DNA of 64,000 nt from CAJMGO01 sp900557305 (GTDB lineage Bacteria; Bacillota_I; Bacilli_A; RF39; UBA660), in the NCBI GenBank assembly GCA_905212975.1, contig CAJMGO010000005.1, positions 1 to 64,000 on the forward strand, read 5' to 3'. This document shows positions 1 through 8,848 of the stretch, piece by piece (positions within the stretch are counted from its first letter, which is position 1; each line of letters starts with the position of its first letter). The position numbers and the translations under genes were made by a program. Under the pieces are notes generated by a model that worked only from the letters and a program-made list of their open reading frames with translations, was not told where the DNA came from and made no database searches.

Positions 1-183
1 AAATTATTGTATTTTATCTTTTCTTAATATTATAAAATTTAATATAAATATTTTATTAACTGATATATATTCTTCTTTTTTTATAAATATAGTTTATACA
101 ATTGTATTATATTTTATTTATAAAAAAACAACAGGCTATAGAATATATTCAAAAAATATGCTATAATTTCATAAGGTGATATT
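1..183. other. AT-rich region before nusB
   Basis: No gene seen. A GCTATAATTTC -10-like element at about 162-170 could be the nusB promoter; its -35 is weak. Confidence 0.35.
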
Positions 184-588
184 ATGAATAAAACTAGAAG
201 TGAACTTAGAAAAGATATTATGACAATTTTATATCAAATAAATGTTTATAAAAAAAATAAAATGGAGTTTAATACTGATGATGTTATTAAAGAAGTAGTT
301 GAAATTGATAATGAATTTGTAAAAGAAATTGTATATGGAGTACTTACTTATCAAAATGAAATTGATTCTATTGCTAATAAATATTTAAATAATTGGACAA
401 TTGATAGACTAGGAAATACTGATAAAGCTATTTTGGAAATGAGTATATATGAACTTTTATATACTGAAACGCCCGATATTGTATGTATAAATGAAGGTAT
501 AGAACTTGCTAAATTATATAGTGATGATAGTGTGAGAAAAATGATTAATGCTGTTTTAGATAATGTATATCATAATAAGGAACAATAA
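184..588 (+). CDS. nusB: Transcription antitermination factor NusB
   Basis: A 134-residue all-helical NusB-family protein of the usual length. NusB with NusE (S10) binds boxA RNA and supports rRNA antitermination. The basic N-terminal helix and the C-terminal block with 'INEGIELAKLY' and 'NAVLDNV' are typical of the family. An AAGGTGATATT Shine-Dalgarno lies just before the ATG. The stop overlaps the xseA start (TAATG), so it opens a nusB-xseA-xseB operon of the kind common in Bacilli. Confidence 0.95.
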   Translation: MNKTRSELRKDIMTILYQINVYKKNKMEFNTDDVIKEVVEIDNEFVKEIVYGVLTYQNEIDSIANKYLNNWTIDRLGNTDKAILEMSIYELLYTETPDIVCINEGIELAKLYSDDSVRKMINAVLDNVYHNKEQ

Positions 589-1853
589 TGCCTGATAAGT
601 ATTTAACTATTTCATCTTTAACTAGATATTTGAAGTTTAAGTTTGACTCAGATGAAAACTTAAGAAATGTTTATTTAAGAGGTGAAATTTCTAATTTTAA
701 AAGTCATACGACAGGACATTATTATTTTTCTTTAAAAGATGAGACGAGTAAAATAAATGCAATAATGTTTAAAAATAATACTTTAAAACTAAATTTTAAG
801 CCAGAAGAAGGTATGAAAGTTTTAGTTGAAGGAGTAATTAGAATTTATGAAGCAACTGGTAGTTATCAAATATATGTAAATGACATGATTGAAGATGGAG
901 TTGGTAATCTTCATATTGCATTTGAAAAGTTAAAAGAACAATTATCTAAAGAAGGATTGTTTGATCCTAAATATAAAAAGCCAATTCCTAAAATTCCTAC
1001 AAGAATTGGAATTGTAACTGCTAAGACAGGTGCTGCAATAAAAGATATTATGAGTACAATTGAAAGAAGATTTCCAATTTGTTCTACATATTTATTTCCG
1101 TGTCTTGTTCAAGGTGAAAATGCTTCTATTGATATTGTAAAAAAAATAAAGCAGGCTGATGGCTATGGATTTGATTGTTTAATTGTTGGACGTGGTGGTG
1201 GATCATTTGAAGATCTTAATTGCTTTAACCAAGAAAATGTTGCAAGAGCAATCTTTGAAGCAAAAACTCCAATTATTAGTGCGGTTGGGCATGAAATAGA
1301 TTTTACGATAGCTGATTTTGTATCGGATTTACGAGCACCAACACCAACTGGTGCAGCTGAAATGGCTGTTCCTAATTTAAGTGATATTCAAAATAGTTTA
1401 AATCAATACAATATTAGATTAAATGAAGCTATATTAAAAAAAGTTAAGTATTTAAAATTATATTTAGAAAGTGTTAAAAATTCATATGCACTTAAAAATC
1501 CTAATTTGATGTTTGATACTAGAAAACAAAAACTTGATATGATCAGTGAAAATTTAAGTAAAAATTTACTTATCAAAATTGATAGGAATAAAGTTAGAAT
1601 TGATAATATAAAATCTAAATATGTTCTAAATAATCCTGAATCTTTGTATAAGGATAAAAAAATAAATTTAAAAAATATAATAGATAAACTTGAATTATTA
1701 AATCCGTTATCTATACTTAAAAGAGGATATACTGTAACGTATAAAGATAATAAAATAATAAAAAATATTAATGATATAAGTAAAAATGATATTGTTAATA
1801 TAAGAATAAATGATGGATATATAGATGCTAAAGTAATTGATGTAAGAAAGTAG
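588..1853 (+). CDS. xseA: Exodeoxyribonuclease VII large subunit
   Basis: This 421-residue protein has the XseA layout: an N-terminal OB-fold (about residues 5-100), the catalytic domain with 'GIVTAKTGAAIKDI', 'VGRGGGSFEDL' and 'ISAVGHEIDFTIADFVSD', then a long coiled-coil region and a C-terminal tail. Together with XseB it degrades single-stranded DNA from both ends. It is translationally coupled to nusB through TAATG and is followed after 7 nt by xseB. Confidence 0.96.
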   Translation: MPDKYLTISSLTRYLKFKFDSDENLRNVYLRGEISNFKSHTTGHYYFSLKDETSKINAIMFKNNTLKLNFKPEEGMKVLVEGVIRIYEATGSYQIYVNDMIEDGVGNLHIAFEKLKEQLSKEGLFDPKYKKPIPKIPTRIGIVTAKTGAAIKDIMSTIERRFPICSTYLFPCLVQGENASIDIVKKIKQADGYGFDCLIVGRGGGSFEDLNCFNQENVARAIFEAKTPIISAVGHEIDFTIADFVSDLRAPTPTGAAEMAVPNLSDIQNSLNQYNIRLNEAILKKVKYLKLYLESVKNSYALKNPNLMFDTRKQKLDMISENLSKNLLIKIDRNKVRIDNIKSKYVLNNPESLYKDKKINLKNIIDKLELLNPLSILKRGYTVTYKDNKIIKNINDISKNDIVNIRINDGYIDAKVIDVRK

Positions 1854-1860
1854 GTAACTT

Positions 1861-2076
1861 ATGAAATTTGAAGATAAAATAAAAGAATTAGAATCTATAG
1901 TAAATGAATTAGAAAATAATGAAATAGATTTAGATGATTCTATAAAAAAATATACAGATGCTATGAAACTTGTTAAAGAATGTGATAAAGAATTGAAAGA
2001 TATTGAAAAAAAAGTAAATAAAATAGTATCTGAAAATGGAGAAGAAGAAGATTTTAAGGAAGAAACTACTGAATAA
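1861..2076 (+). CDS. xseB: Exodeoxyribonuclease VII small subunit
   Basis: A 71-residue charged helical protein. The family hallmarks 'FEDKIKELESIVNELE' and 'LDDSIKKYTDAMKL' are present. XseB copies pack on the XseA coiled coil. An AGGTAACTT ribosome binding site precedes the ATG. The last codons form the left arm of the terminator that follows. Confidence 0.95.
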   Translation: MKFEDKIKELESIVNELENNEIDLDDSIKKYTDAMKLVKECDKELKDIEKKVNKIVSENGEEEDFKEETTE

Positions 2077-2087
2077 GTAGTTTTTTT
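2063..2087 (+). terminator. Intrinsic terminator after xseB
   Basis: The 8-bp arms AAACTACT and AGTAGTTT around a 5-nt loop are followed by a T run. The hairpin starts inside the xseB coding sequence and ends the nusB-xseAB transcript. Confidence 0.8.
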
Positions 2088-2154
2088 GAATTTATTTTTA
2101 AATTTTAATTAAAATATAAATGTAGTCTGCATTTTTTTGTTAGGAGATGTTTTC

Positions 2155-3150
2155 ATGACAAAAAAAATAAAAAGTTTTTCATTACTTCTTCTTTTTGCTC
2201 TATTAGTTTTGCCATCTAAAATTTATGCGTATTCTGATTATATTTATGTTGGAGGAGAAAATATAGGTATAAAAATTAATTCTAAGGGAGTTTTAGTTGT
2301 TGGAACATATTCTGTAAATGGAATTGATGTAGCACAAAAATCTGGAATTAAAAATGGAGATATGATAATTGAGATAAATAATAATAAAGTATCATCTATT
2401 GATGATATGGTTTCACAGATAAGTAAAGCAAATAAAGAAAGTATTCAAGTATCATATATAAGAGAAAATAAAAAATATAATACTGATTTAAATGTTATAA
2501 AAGATTCTAATATATATAAGACTGGTCTTTATGTAAAAGATTCAATAACTGGAATAGGAACACTTACTTATATTGATCCCAAAAGCAAAATATTTGGAGC
2601 TTTAGGCCATGAAATAAAGGAATCAAATACAGGAATAATATTAGAAATAAAAGATGGTACTATATATAATTCAACAGTTACAAGTATTGATAGAAGTTCA
2701 TCTGGTAATCCTGGTAGTAAAAATGCAACACTTGATTATTCAAAAGAAATAGGAAAAATTTCTAATAATACTGAAAAAGGTATTTTTGGTAAATATAATG
2801 ATATAATTCAAAATAAAAAACTTTATAAAGTAGCTAATGAAAAAGATATAAAAACTGGAAATGCTAAAATCTTAACTGTATTAGAAGGGTCTGAAGTAAA
2901 GGAATATGATATTAATATAATAAAAATTAATTTGAAAAATGGCGAAACTAAAAATATAATCTTTGAAATTACAGATAAAGAATTACTTAATTCTACAGGT
3001 GGTGTTGTGCAAGGAATGAGTGGTTCACCTATAATTCAAGATAATAAAATAATTGGAGCAGTAACGCATGTTGTTGTTGATAATCCTATAAAAGGATATG
3101 GTATATTTATAACTAACATGTTAGAAGAAGGTGAAAAGAAAGAGACATAG
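2155..3150 (+). CDS. spoIVB: Stage IV sporulation protein B, SpoIVB serine peptidase (S55)
   Basis: The order is an N-terminal signal/anchor helix, a PDZ domain (about residues 45-110) and an S55 peptidase domain. The catalytic regions are visible as 'GALGHEI' (His) and 'GMSGSPI' (Ser). In Bacillus, SpoIVB is secreted by the forespore into the intermembrane space and cleaves SpoIVFA to trigger pro-sigma-K processing. At 331 residues it is shorter than the B. subtilis protein (about 425), mainly before the PDZ. The start chosen is the ATG after TTAGGAG. An upstream in-frame TTG at 2137 would place the Shine-Dalgarno inside the gene. No clear sigma-F/G promoter was seen upstream. Confidence 0.93.
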   Translation: MTKKIKSFSLLLLFALLVLPSKIYAYSDYIYVGGENIGIKINSKGVLVVGTYSVNGIDVAQKSGIKNGDMIIEINNNKVSSIDDMVSQISKANKESIQVSYIRENKKYNTDLNVIKDSNIYKTGLYVKDSITGIGTLTYIDPKSKIFGALGHEIKESNTGIILEIKDGTIYNSTVTSIDRSSSGNPGSKNATLDYSKEIGKISNNTEKGIFGKYNDIIQNKKLYKVANEKDIKTGNAKILTVLEGSEVKEYDINIIKINLKNGETKNIIFEITDKELLNSTGGVVQGMSGSPIIQDNKIIGAVTHVVVDNPIKGYGIFITNMLEEGEKKET

Positions 3151-3168
3151 TGTCTCTTATTTTTTTAA
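3140..3168. terminator. Bidirectional terminator between spoIVB and the methyltransferase
   Basis: AAGAGACA and TGTCTCTT arms around a 3-nt loop are followed by a T run on the + strand, and by A/T on the other side. It sits between convergent genes. Confidence 0.75.
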
Positions 3169-3930
3169 TATATCAATAGTATGTGCACTGGATCCTATCA
3201 TATCTTTTCTATCAGAAATACTTAATACATATTCAATAAATTTATCAAATTCTTTATCGCTCATTTTATTTAAAGTGTTTCTCATATAATTTGCTGGACC
3301 ATCTGGAGTAATTATTTTAATTCTATTTAAATTTACTTTTTCGTTTAGTTTATCTATATCTTCTATTCTATATACACTATATAGATTATTATCCCATTTA
3401 ATACATTTAAAACTATCATCAATCATCTTATTTTCTATTGCGTTTAATATATTATTATCTTTAAATCCATGTGTTAATATACAATAATCATTCATTATAT
3501 ATGCTACCATTATTATTCCATCTTTTTTTGTAATTCTTTTTGCTTCGTTAAGTGCTTTTATTTTATCATTTTCATCAATAAGATGATACATAGGACCAAA
3601 TAAAAGTGTTAAATCGAATGTTTCATCTTTGAATCTTGATAAATCTATAGCGTTTCCTTGATAAGATTTAATTTTATCGTATTTTTTTATATAACTTAAA
3701 TTATGTTTTACGAGTTCAATTGCTGTAACATCATATCCTTGATTAGAAAGCTCTATTGAATATTTTCCTGTTCCAGCTCCTATATCTATTATTTTAGGAT
3801 TATTCATTTTGTTTAAATAATCATGAATATATTTTAATGTTACTATAAATTCAACTTTTCCATGTCTTCTAGTTAGTCTTTTATCTTCATTGAATTTATT
3901 ATAATATTCAATTAATTCTTTTTCGTTCAT
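3157..3930 (-). CDS. Class I SAM-dependent methyltransferase
   Basis: This 257-residue protein has a Rossmann-type methyltransferase core. Motif I is 'IIDIGAGTGKYSIELSNQGY' and a post-I acidic residue follows in 'DVTAIE'. A 'LTLLFGPMYHLID' strand resembles UbiE/BioC-like small-molecule methyltransferases. The substrate cannot be told. A GAGGTAATTTAT ribosome binding site precedes the ATG. The gene stands alone, convergent with spoIVB. Confidence 0.8.
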   Translation of the reverse strand: MNEKELIEYYNKFNEDKRLTRRHGKVEFIVTLKYIHDYLNKMNNPKIIDIGAGTGKYSIELSNQGYDVTAIELVKHNLSYIKKYDKIKSYQGNAIDLSRFKDETFDLTLLFGPMYHLIDENDKIKALNEAKRITKKDGIIMVAYIMNDYCILTHGFKDNNILNAIENKMIDDSFKCIKWDNNLYSVYRIEDIDKLNEKVNLNRIKIITPDGPANYMRNTLNKMSDKEFDKFIEYVLSISDRKDMIGSSAHTIDILKK

Positions 3931-4090
3931 ATAAATTACCTCATAAATATATTACTATAATTATAATATTTTTTCTAGTGTGTTTATTGTATTAATTATA
4001 TTAATTATAATTATATTATAATAATGGAAAATAGAAGATTAATATCTATAAAAAATAACAAATAGAACAAAGAATTCTAAGATTGTTAAT

Positions 4091-4119
4091 GAATAAATAC
4101 TAAATCTTTTTTCATAATA
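4091..4119 (+). promoter_or_regulatory. Candidate sigma-G promoter of sigG
   Basis: GAATA, 17 nt, CATAATA. The Bacillus sigma-G consensus is close to GHATR, 17-18 nt, CATNHTA, and every position fits. The predicted start lies at the AAAGGAG Shine-Dalgarno, so the leader would be only about 14 nt. sigG is autoregulated in Bacillus. The same geometry occurs before the small gene at 25439. Confidence 0.45.
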
Positions 4120-4139
4120 AAATGAAAGGAGATTTTTTT

Positions 4140-4916
4140 ATGGCACGTCATAAAGTTGAGATTTGTGGCGTGAATACTGCGAATATTAAGGTTTTAAAAT
4201 CTGAAGAAATGACCTCTTTATTTAAAAAATATAAAGAGGGTGATGAAAGTGCTAAGGAGGAATTAATTAATGGAAATTTAAGACTTGTTTTATCTATATT
4301 AAAAAAGTATAACAATAGATGTGATAATATGGATGATTTATTTCAAGTAGGATGTATTGGGTTAATTAAAGCAATAGATAATTTTGATCTTTCTCATGAT
4401 GTGAAATTTTCTACATATGCTGTTCCTATGATTCTAGGTGAGGTAAGAAGATATTTAAGAGATTCATCTTCTATTAGAATTGCACGTAGTATAAAAGATA
4501 CTGCTTATAAAATAATGAAAGCAAAAGAAGAATTAACAAATAATATGGGAAGAGAACCTAGTATTAAAGAAATAAGTGAGTATTTAGGAATAGATGAATT
4601 TGATTGTATTACTGCTGTTGATTCTATGAAGGAAACTCTTAGTATGTATGAACCTATTTATAATGATGGTGGGGATACAATTTATTTAGCGGATCAAATT
4701 GATGATAAAGAAAATGCTAAGTATCCTATTGAACTAAAGCTTGCTTTAAGGGATGCCATAGGTAAATTAAAGGAAAAAGAAAAATATATATTATTATCTA
4801 GATATATTGTTGGAAAAACTCAACTTGAACTTGCTGATGAAATTGGTATAAGCCAAGCTCAAATATCTAGATTAGAAAAAAGTGGTATTGAAAATATTAA
4901 GAAAATGATTTCATAA
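4140..4916 (+). CDS. sigG: RNA polymerase sporulation sigma factor SigG
   Basis: At 258 residues it matches SigG of Bacillus in length and sequence. The SigG-specific N-terminus 'KVEICGVNTANIKVL' is present (this segment contacts SpoIIAB/CsfB-type regulators). It is followed by region 2 'DDLFQVGCIGLIKAID', region 3, and the region 4 helix-turn-helix 'TQLELADEIGISQAQISRLE'. It directs late forespore transcription. The start is the ATG after AAAGGAGATTTTTTT; an in-frame ATG at 4122 lies upstream of that site and is not preferred. Confidence 0.95.
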   Translation: MARHKVEICGVNTANIKVLKSEEMTSLFKKYKEGDESAKEELINGNLRLVLSILKKYNNRCDNMDDLFQVGCIGLIKAIDNFDLSHDVKFSTYAVPMILGEVRRYLRDSSSIRIARSIKDTAYKIMKAKEELTNNMGREPSIKEISEYLGIDEFDCITAVDSMKETLSMYEPIYNDGGDTIYLADQIDDKENAKYPIELKLALRDAIGKLKEKEKYILLSRYIVGKTQLELADEIGISQAQISRLEKSGIENIKKMIS

Positions 4917-4955
4917 AATAAATAGTTTAATAATATTATTTTATAGGTGGTTATT

Positions 4956-5180
4956 ATGCACTTATCAGAACTTCAAAGTAAGCAAATTGTTAATATAAAA
5001 GATGGTAAGAATGTTGGTAAAATAGTTGATGCAATAATAGATGGTAATGGTAATACTTTATCTTTTGTTGTTCAAAGAGGAAAATTATTTATGAATGTTA
5101 TTGGAAAAAATGATATTGAAATTAAGTGGAGTCAAATTAAAAAAATAGGCGAGGATGTTATTTTAGTAGATATAAATTAG
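4956..5180 (+). CDS. ylmC: YlmC/YmxH-family PRC-barrel sporulation protein
   Basis: A 74-residue PRC-barrel-like protein beginning 'MHLSELQSKQIVNIKDGKNV'. It closely resembles YlmC/YmxH, small sporulation-associated proteins whose biochemical role is unknown. In Bacillus ylmC also lies beside sigG, so the synteny supports the call. The start is the ATG after TAGGTGGTTATT; the in-frame GTG at 4947 is part of that ribosome binding site. Confidence 0.85.
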   Translation: MHLSELQSKQIVNIKDGKNVGKIVDAIIDGNGNTLSFVVQRGKLFMNVIGKNDIEIKWSQIKKIGEDVILVDIN

Positions 5181-5212
5181 ATATTTTGATATAATTTTAT
5201 TAGGTGGTAAGA

Positions 5213-6217
5213 ATGAAAATATTATTATATACTGAATTAGAAAAAACAATTGGTAAATCAGGTCTTGGAAAAGCTATACAACATCAAATTAGAGCTTTAG
5301 AAGAGAATGGTATTGAATATACTAAAAATCCTCATGATGATTATGATATAGCGCATATAAATTGGTATGGTATAAAGTCTTATATGGTTGCTAAAAAAGC
5401 TAAAAGAATGGGTAAAAAGGTTATATATCATGCTCATTCAACTGAAGAAGATTTTAGAAATTCTTTTAAGTTTTCTAATGCTATAGCGCCTCTTTTTAAA
5501 TGGTGGATTTGTAAGTGTTATAGATTAGGTGATTTTATAATTACTCCAACTGAATATTCTAAGAAATTATTAGAAAACTATAATTTGAATAGACCTATTA
5601 AGGCAATATCTAATGGAATAGATACTGCTGTATTTAAACCATCAAAAAAACTAGGTGATGAGTTTAGAAAAAAATATGGATTTAAAAATGATGATAAAGT
5701 TATTCTTGGAATAGGATTATATCTTGAAAGAAAAGGAATATTAGATTTTGTTGAACTTGCTAAAAGATTAAAAGATTATAAATTTATATGGTTTGGATAT
5801 ACTGATTTAAAACTTGTACCTAAAAAGATAAAAGATGCTGTAAATACTAAACTAGATAATTTAATATTTGCTGGATATGTCCCACAGATAGAAATTATAA
5901 AGGCTATGAATGGAGCTGATTTGTATATTTTTCCAACTTTGGAAGAAACTGAAGGAATACCTATACTTGAGGCTTTAGCGTGTAAACAGAATGCTATTGT
6001 AAGAGATATTGGGGTATTTGACTGGCTTCGTGAAAATGAGGATGTATATAAAGCTAAAGATGTTGATGATTTTGAGGTGAAGATTAAAAAAATTATTAAT
6101 AAAGAATTACCTTCTCTTACTCAAAATGGTTATAAGATAGCTTATATGAAAGATGTAAAAAAAGTTGGTAAGGAATTAATTAATGTATATAATGATGTTT
6201 TAAATGAAAAATATTAG
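5213..6217 (+). CDS. GT4 glycosyltransferase, probably glycolipid synthesis
   Basis: This 334-residue GT-B enzyme has the GT4 signature 'EETEGIPILEAL' (E-x7-E). The conserved stretches 'YHAHSTEEDFRNSF', 'IAPLFKWW' and 'GLYLERKGI' resemble Firmicutes diacylglycerol/glycosyl-diacylglycerol glycosyltransferases. A role in membrane glycolipid or lipoteichoic acid anchor synthesis is inferred. The start is the ATG after AGGTGGTAAGA. A strong terminator follows. Confidence 0.75.
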   Translation: MKILLYTELEKTIGKSGLGKAIQHQIRALEENGIEYTKNPHDDYDIAHINWYGIKSYMVAKKAKRMGKKVIYHAHSTEEDFRNSFKFSNAIAPLFKWWICKCYRLGDFIITPTEYSKKLLENYNLNRPIKAISNGIDTAVFKPSKKLGDEFRKKYGFKNDDKVILGIGLYLERKGILDFVELAKRLKDYKFIWFGYTDLKLVPKKIKDAVNTKLDNLIFAGYVPQIEIIKAMNGADLYIFPTLEETEGIPILEALACKQNAIVRDIGVFDWLRENEDVYKAKDVDDFEVKIKKIINKELPSLTQNGYKIAYMKDVKKVGKELINVYNDVLNEKY

Positions 6218-6239
6218 ATTACACTAATATTTTTTTTTG
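6208..6239 (+). terminator. Terminator after the glycosyltransferase gene
   Basis: AAATATTAG and CTAATATTT arms around a 6-nt loop are followed by eight T. Confidence 0.8.
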
Positions 6240-6264
6240 AATATTATTTTATTTTTGCTATAAT
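6237..6264 (+). promoter_or_regulatory. Sigma-A-type promoter of apbE
   Basis: TTGAAT, 16 nt, TATAAT, 17 nt before the apbE ATG. It overlaps the T run of the preceding terminator. Confidence 0.6.
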
Positions 6265-6281
6265 TATTAAAGGTGATATGA

Positions 6282-7298
6282 ATGAAAACAAATATAAATA
6301 AAATTATTTGGAGTATATTGTTTATATTAATTATATTGTTTATTTTATATTTTTTTATATTTAATAAAAATAATAATGAATATGTTAGAACTTTTGAATA
6401 TATGGATACTTATATTGAAGTGAGAATTTATGGAAGTAGTAAAAATAAAATAAATAAGATGTTAGATAGAATAGAAAATTTATATAAAGAATATTCAATT
6501 TTAACAGATAAATATAATGAATATGATGGTGTTAATAATGTATATTATATAAATAATAATAAAGAAGATGTATCTTATTTAAAGATTGATAAAAGACTAT
6601 ATGAGTTAATTGAATATTCTCTTAGTTTTTATGATAAAACAGATGGTATGTTTGATATAAGTATAGGAAATGTAATTGATGTATGGCATGATTATAGAAC
6701 TTTAAACATGGGTCTTCCATTAATGGATGAATTGACATTAGCGCATTCATATGATAAAAAAATAGAACTTGGGGATAATTATACTATTAAAAATAATCAT
6801 CCTAATATTGATTTAGGTGGTATAGCAAAAGGATATACTTCACAAAAGGCGAAAGAAATATTAGAAAGTAATGGATTTGATTCTTATTTAATAAATGCTG
6901 GTGGTAATGTTGTTGTGGGTAATTATTATAAAAGTAATGGAAAATATAAAATAGGAATAGAAAATCCTGATACTGGTGGAGTATTTAAAATTGTATCTAC
7001 TAATAATAAAAGTGTAATAACAAGTGGAAGTTATGAAAGGTATTATGAAGTTGATGGTGTTAGATATTCACATATAATAAGCCCTAAAACATTATATCCT
7101 ACTAATTATACAAAGAGTGTTACTGTTATATGTGATGATTCAGCATATGGTGATATATTATCTACTTATTTATTTTTGATCCCTGTTGATGAAGGAATTA
7201 AATATGTAGAAAAATTAGATGGTGTAGAAGCAATATGGTATATTGATTCTAATAATGTAAAAATGTCTAGTGGATTTAAGGAATATATATATGAATAA
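6282..7298 (+). CDS. apbE: FAD:protein FMN transferase ApbE
   Basis: This 338-residue membrane-anchored ApbE has a helix at about residues 9-27. The catalytic domain has 'IDLGGIAKGYTSQKAKEIL', 'NAGGNVVV' and 'HIISPKT'. ApbE moves FMN from FAD to a threonine of flavoproteins outside the membrane, notably RnfD and RnfG. Both acceptor motifs occur in this window in the RnfD-RnfG fusion at 58697-60118, which is therefore its likely client. The next gene overlaps its end by 8 nt. Confidence 0.93.
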   Translation: MKTNINKIIWSILFILIILFILYFFIFNKNNNEYVRTFEYMDTYIEVRIYGSSKNKINKMLDRIENLYKEYSILTDKYNEYDGVNNVYYINNNKEDVSYLKIDKRLYELIEYSLSFYDKTDGMFDISIGNVIDVWHDYRTLNMGLPLMDELTLAHSYDKKIELGDNYTIKNNHPNIDLGGIAKGYTSQKAKEILESNGFDSYLINAGGNVVVGNYYKSNGKYKIGIENPDTGGVFKIVSTNNKSVITSGSYERYYEVDGVRYSHIISPKTLYPTNYTKSVTVICDDSAYGDILSTYLFLIPVDEGIKYVEKLDGVEAIWYIDSNNVKMSSGFKEYIYE

Positions 7299-7641
7299 AA
7301 ATGATATAAAGCTAATAATAATAGTTTTTACTTTTTCTATATTACTGTTTATAATTATTTATTTTAATAGGGGTGAATCTAATTATGCTTATGTATATAG
7401 AAAAGATGAACTTATTAAAAAAATTGATTTAAATAAATCTGGTATATATGAAGTAGATGGAAAAAATGGAGTAGTAAAAATAGAGGTTAATAATAAAAGA
7501 ATAAGAGTAAAAGATGAAAATAGTAAGTATCACTTGTGTTCTAAACAAGGATATATAAGTGATAAAAATTCATCTATTATATGCCTTCCAAATGAAATTT
7601 ATATAAAGCTAGAGAGTAATTTAGATACTATAAGTAGGTGA
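7291..7641 (+). CDS. NusG domain II-like membrane-anchored protein
   Basis: This 116-residue protein has one N-terminal helix (about residues 5-23) and a small beta domain with 'YEVDGKNGVVKIEVNNKRIRV', 'CSKQGYIS' and 'IICLPNEI'. It matches the NusG_II family, which in Firmicutes is regularly found between apbE and Gx-transporter genes. Its function is not established. The start is the ATG inside the end of apbE. Confidence 0.75.
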   Translation: MNKNDIKLIIIVFTFSILLFIIIYFNRGESNYAYVYRKDELIKKIDLNKSGIYEVDGKNGVVKIEVNNKRIRVKDENSKYHLCSKQGYISDKNSSIICLPNEIYIKLESNLDTISR

Positions 7642-7646
7642 TGCAT

Positions 7647-8129
7647 ATGAAAAAAGATATTAGACTAGCTGCTTTTTTAGCACTATCTGTTGTACTTTCT
7701 TTAATTGAAAGTTTTATTCCTATTATAAATGGTTCTTTTTTTGGAATTAAAGTTGGAATTTCAAATGTTGTGTTTATTTACATATTATATAAGTATTCAT
7801 ATAAAGAAGCTATTTTTCTTAGTATACTTAGAGTTATTTTAATTGGAATGATAAGAACCGGTATATTTAATACAACTTTTTTCTTTAGTTTATCTGGAGC
7901 GCTTGTTAGTATGACTATGATGTTTTTATTTAAAAAAATTACTAAGTTATCTATTATAGGTATTAGTATTATTGGATCTATTTCTCATATGATGACTCAA
8001 TTATTTTGTACATTTTTATTTATAGAAAATTTTAATATTTTATATATTATGCCACTTATACTTGTTTCATCTTGTATAACTGGAATTATAACTGGAATAA
8101 TTTCTAAAATGTTAATAGAAAAAATATAA
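7647..8129 (+). CDS. Gx transporter family (heptaprenyl diphosphate synthase component I-like) membrane protein
   Basis: This 160-residue protein has about five transmembrane helices and a start 'RLAAFLALSVVLSLIESFIP' typical of the Hpre_diP_synt_I/Gx family. Despite the family name it is a membrane protein with ECF S-component-like features. It commonly neighbours apbE and NusG_II genes. The start is the ATG after TAGGTGATGCAT. Confidence 0.75.
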   Translation: MKKDIRLAAFLALSVVLSLIESFIPIINGSFFGIKVGISNVVFIYILYKYSYKEAIFLSILRVILIGMIRTGIFNTTFFFSLSGALVSMTMMFLFKKITKLSIIGISIIGSISHMMTQLFCTFLFIENFNILYIMPLILVSSCITGIITGIISKMLIEKI

Positions 8130-8182
8130 ATTTCACAAAATAAACATATTTTTATTATATTTTATATTAAGGAAGTGATGTC

Positions 8183-8848
8183 ATGAAGATTTTGGTTGTT
8201 GATGATGAAGAAATGATTAGAGATGTTATTAAAGAATATTCAATAAATGAAGGATTTCTTGCTGAAGAAGCTGATAATGGAAGAGATGCTGTCTTTAAAG
8301 TTAAAAATAATGATTATGATTTAATTATTATGGATATAATGATGCCTCATATGGATGGATATACAGCAATAAAAGAAATAAAAAAAATAAAGAATATACC
8401 TGTCATTGTTTTATCTGCAAGAGGAGAAGAGTATGATAAATTAACTGGTTTTGATATAGGTATAGATGATTATGTTACTAAGCCATTTAGTCCAAAAGAA
8501 TTAATGGCACGTATTAAAGCTGTAAGTAAAAGAAATAGTAATATAAAAGAAGATATATTTAAATATGAAGATTTACAAGTTGATTATAAAGCAAGAGAAG
8601 TAAAGATAGATAATAAACATATTAATTTAACTCCAAAAGAGTATGAACTTTTAACTTATTTTATTGAAAATAAAAATATAGCTTTATCAAGAGAACAATT
8701 ATTATCTAAATTATGGGGATATGATTTTTTTGGTGATGATAGAACTATAGATACTCATATAAAGATGCTTAGAAATAATCTTGGAAAATATAGAGATATG
8801 ATTGTTACAGTTAGAACGGTAGGTTATAAATTTGAAATCAAGGAATAA
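8183..8848 (+). CDS. OmpR/PhoB-family response regulator
   Basis: This 221-residue regulator has a receiver domain with the acidic pair D7/D8, phospho-acceptor D51 and K100. The winged helix-turn-helix follows ('TPKEYELLTYFIENKN', 'TIDTHIKMLRNNLG', 'TVRTVGYKFE'). The downstream kinase overlaps its end. The target genes cannot be inferred. Confidence 0.93.
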   Translation: MKILVVDDEEMIRDVIKEYSINEGFLAEEADNGRDAVFKVKNNDYDLIIMDIMMPHMDGYTAIKEIKKIKNIPVIVLSARGEEYDKLTGFDIGIDDYVTKPFSPKELMARIKAVSKRNSNIKEDIFKYEDLQVDYKAREVKIDNKHINLTPKEYELLTYFIENKNIALSREQLLSKLWGYDFFGDDRTIDTHIKMLRNNLGKYRDMIVTVRTVGYKFEIKE

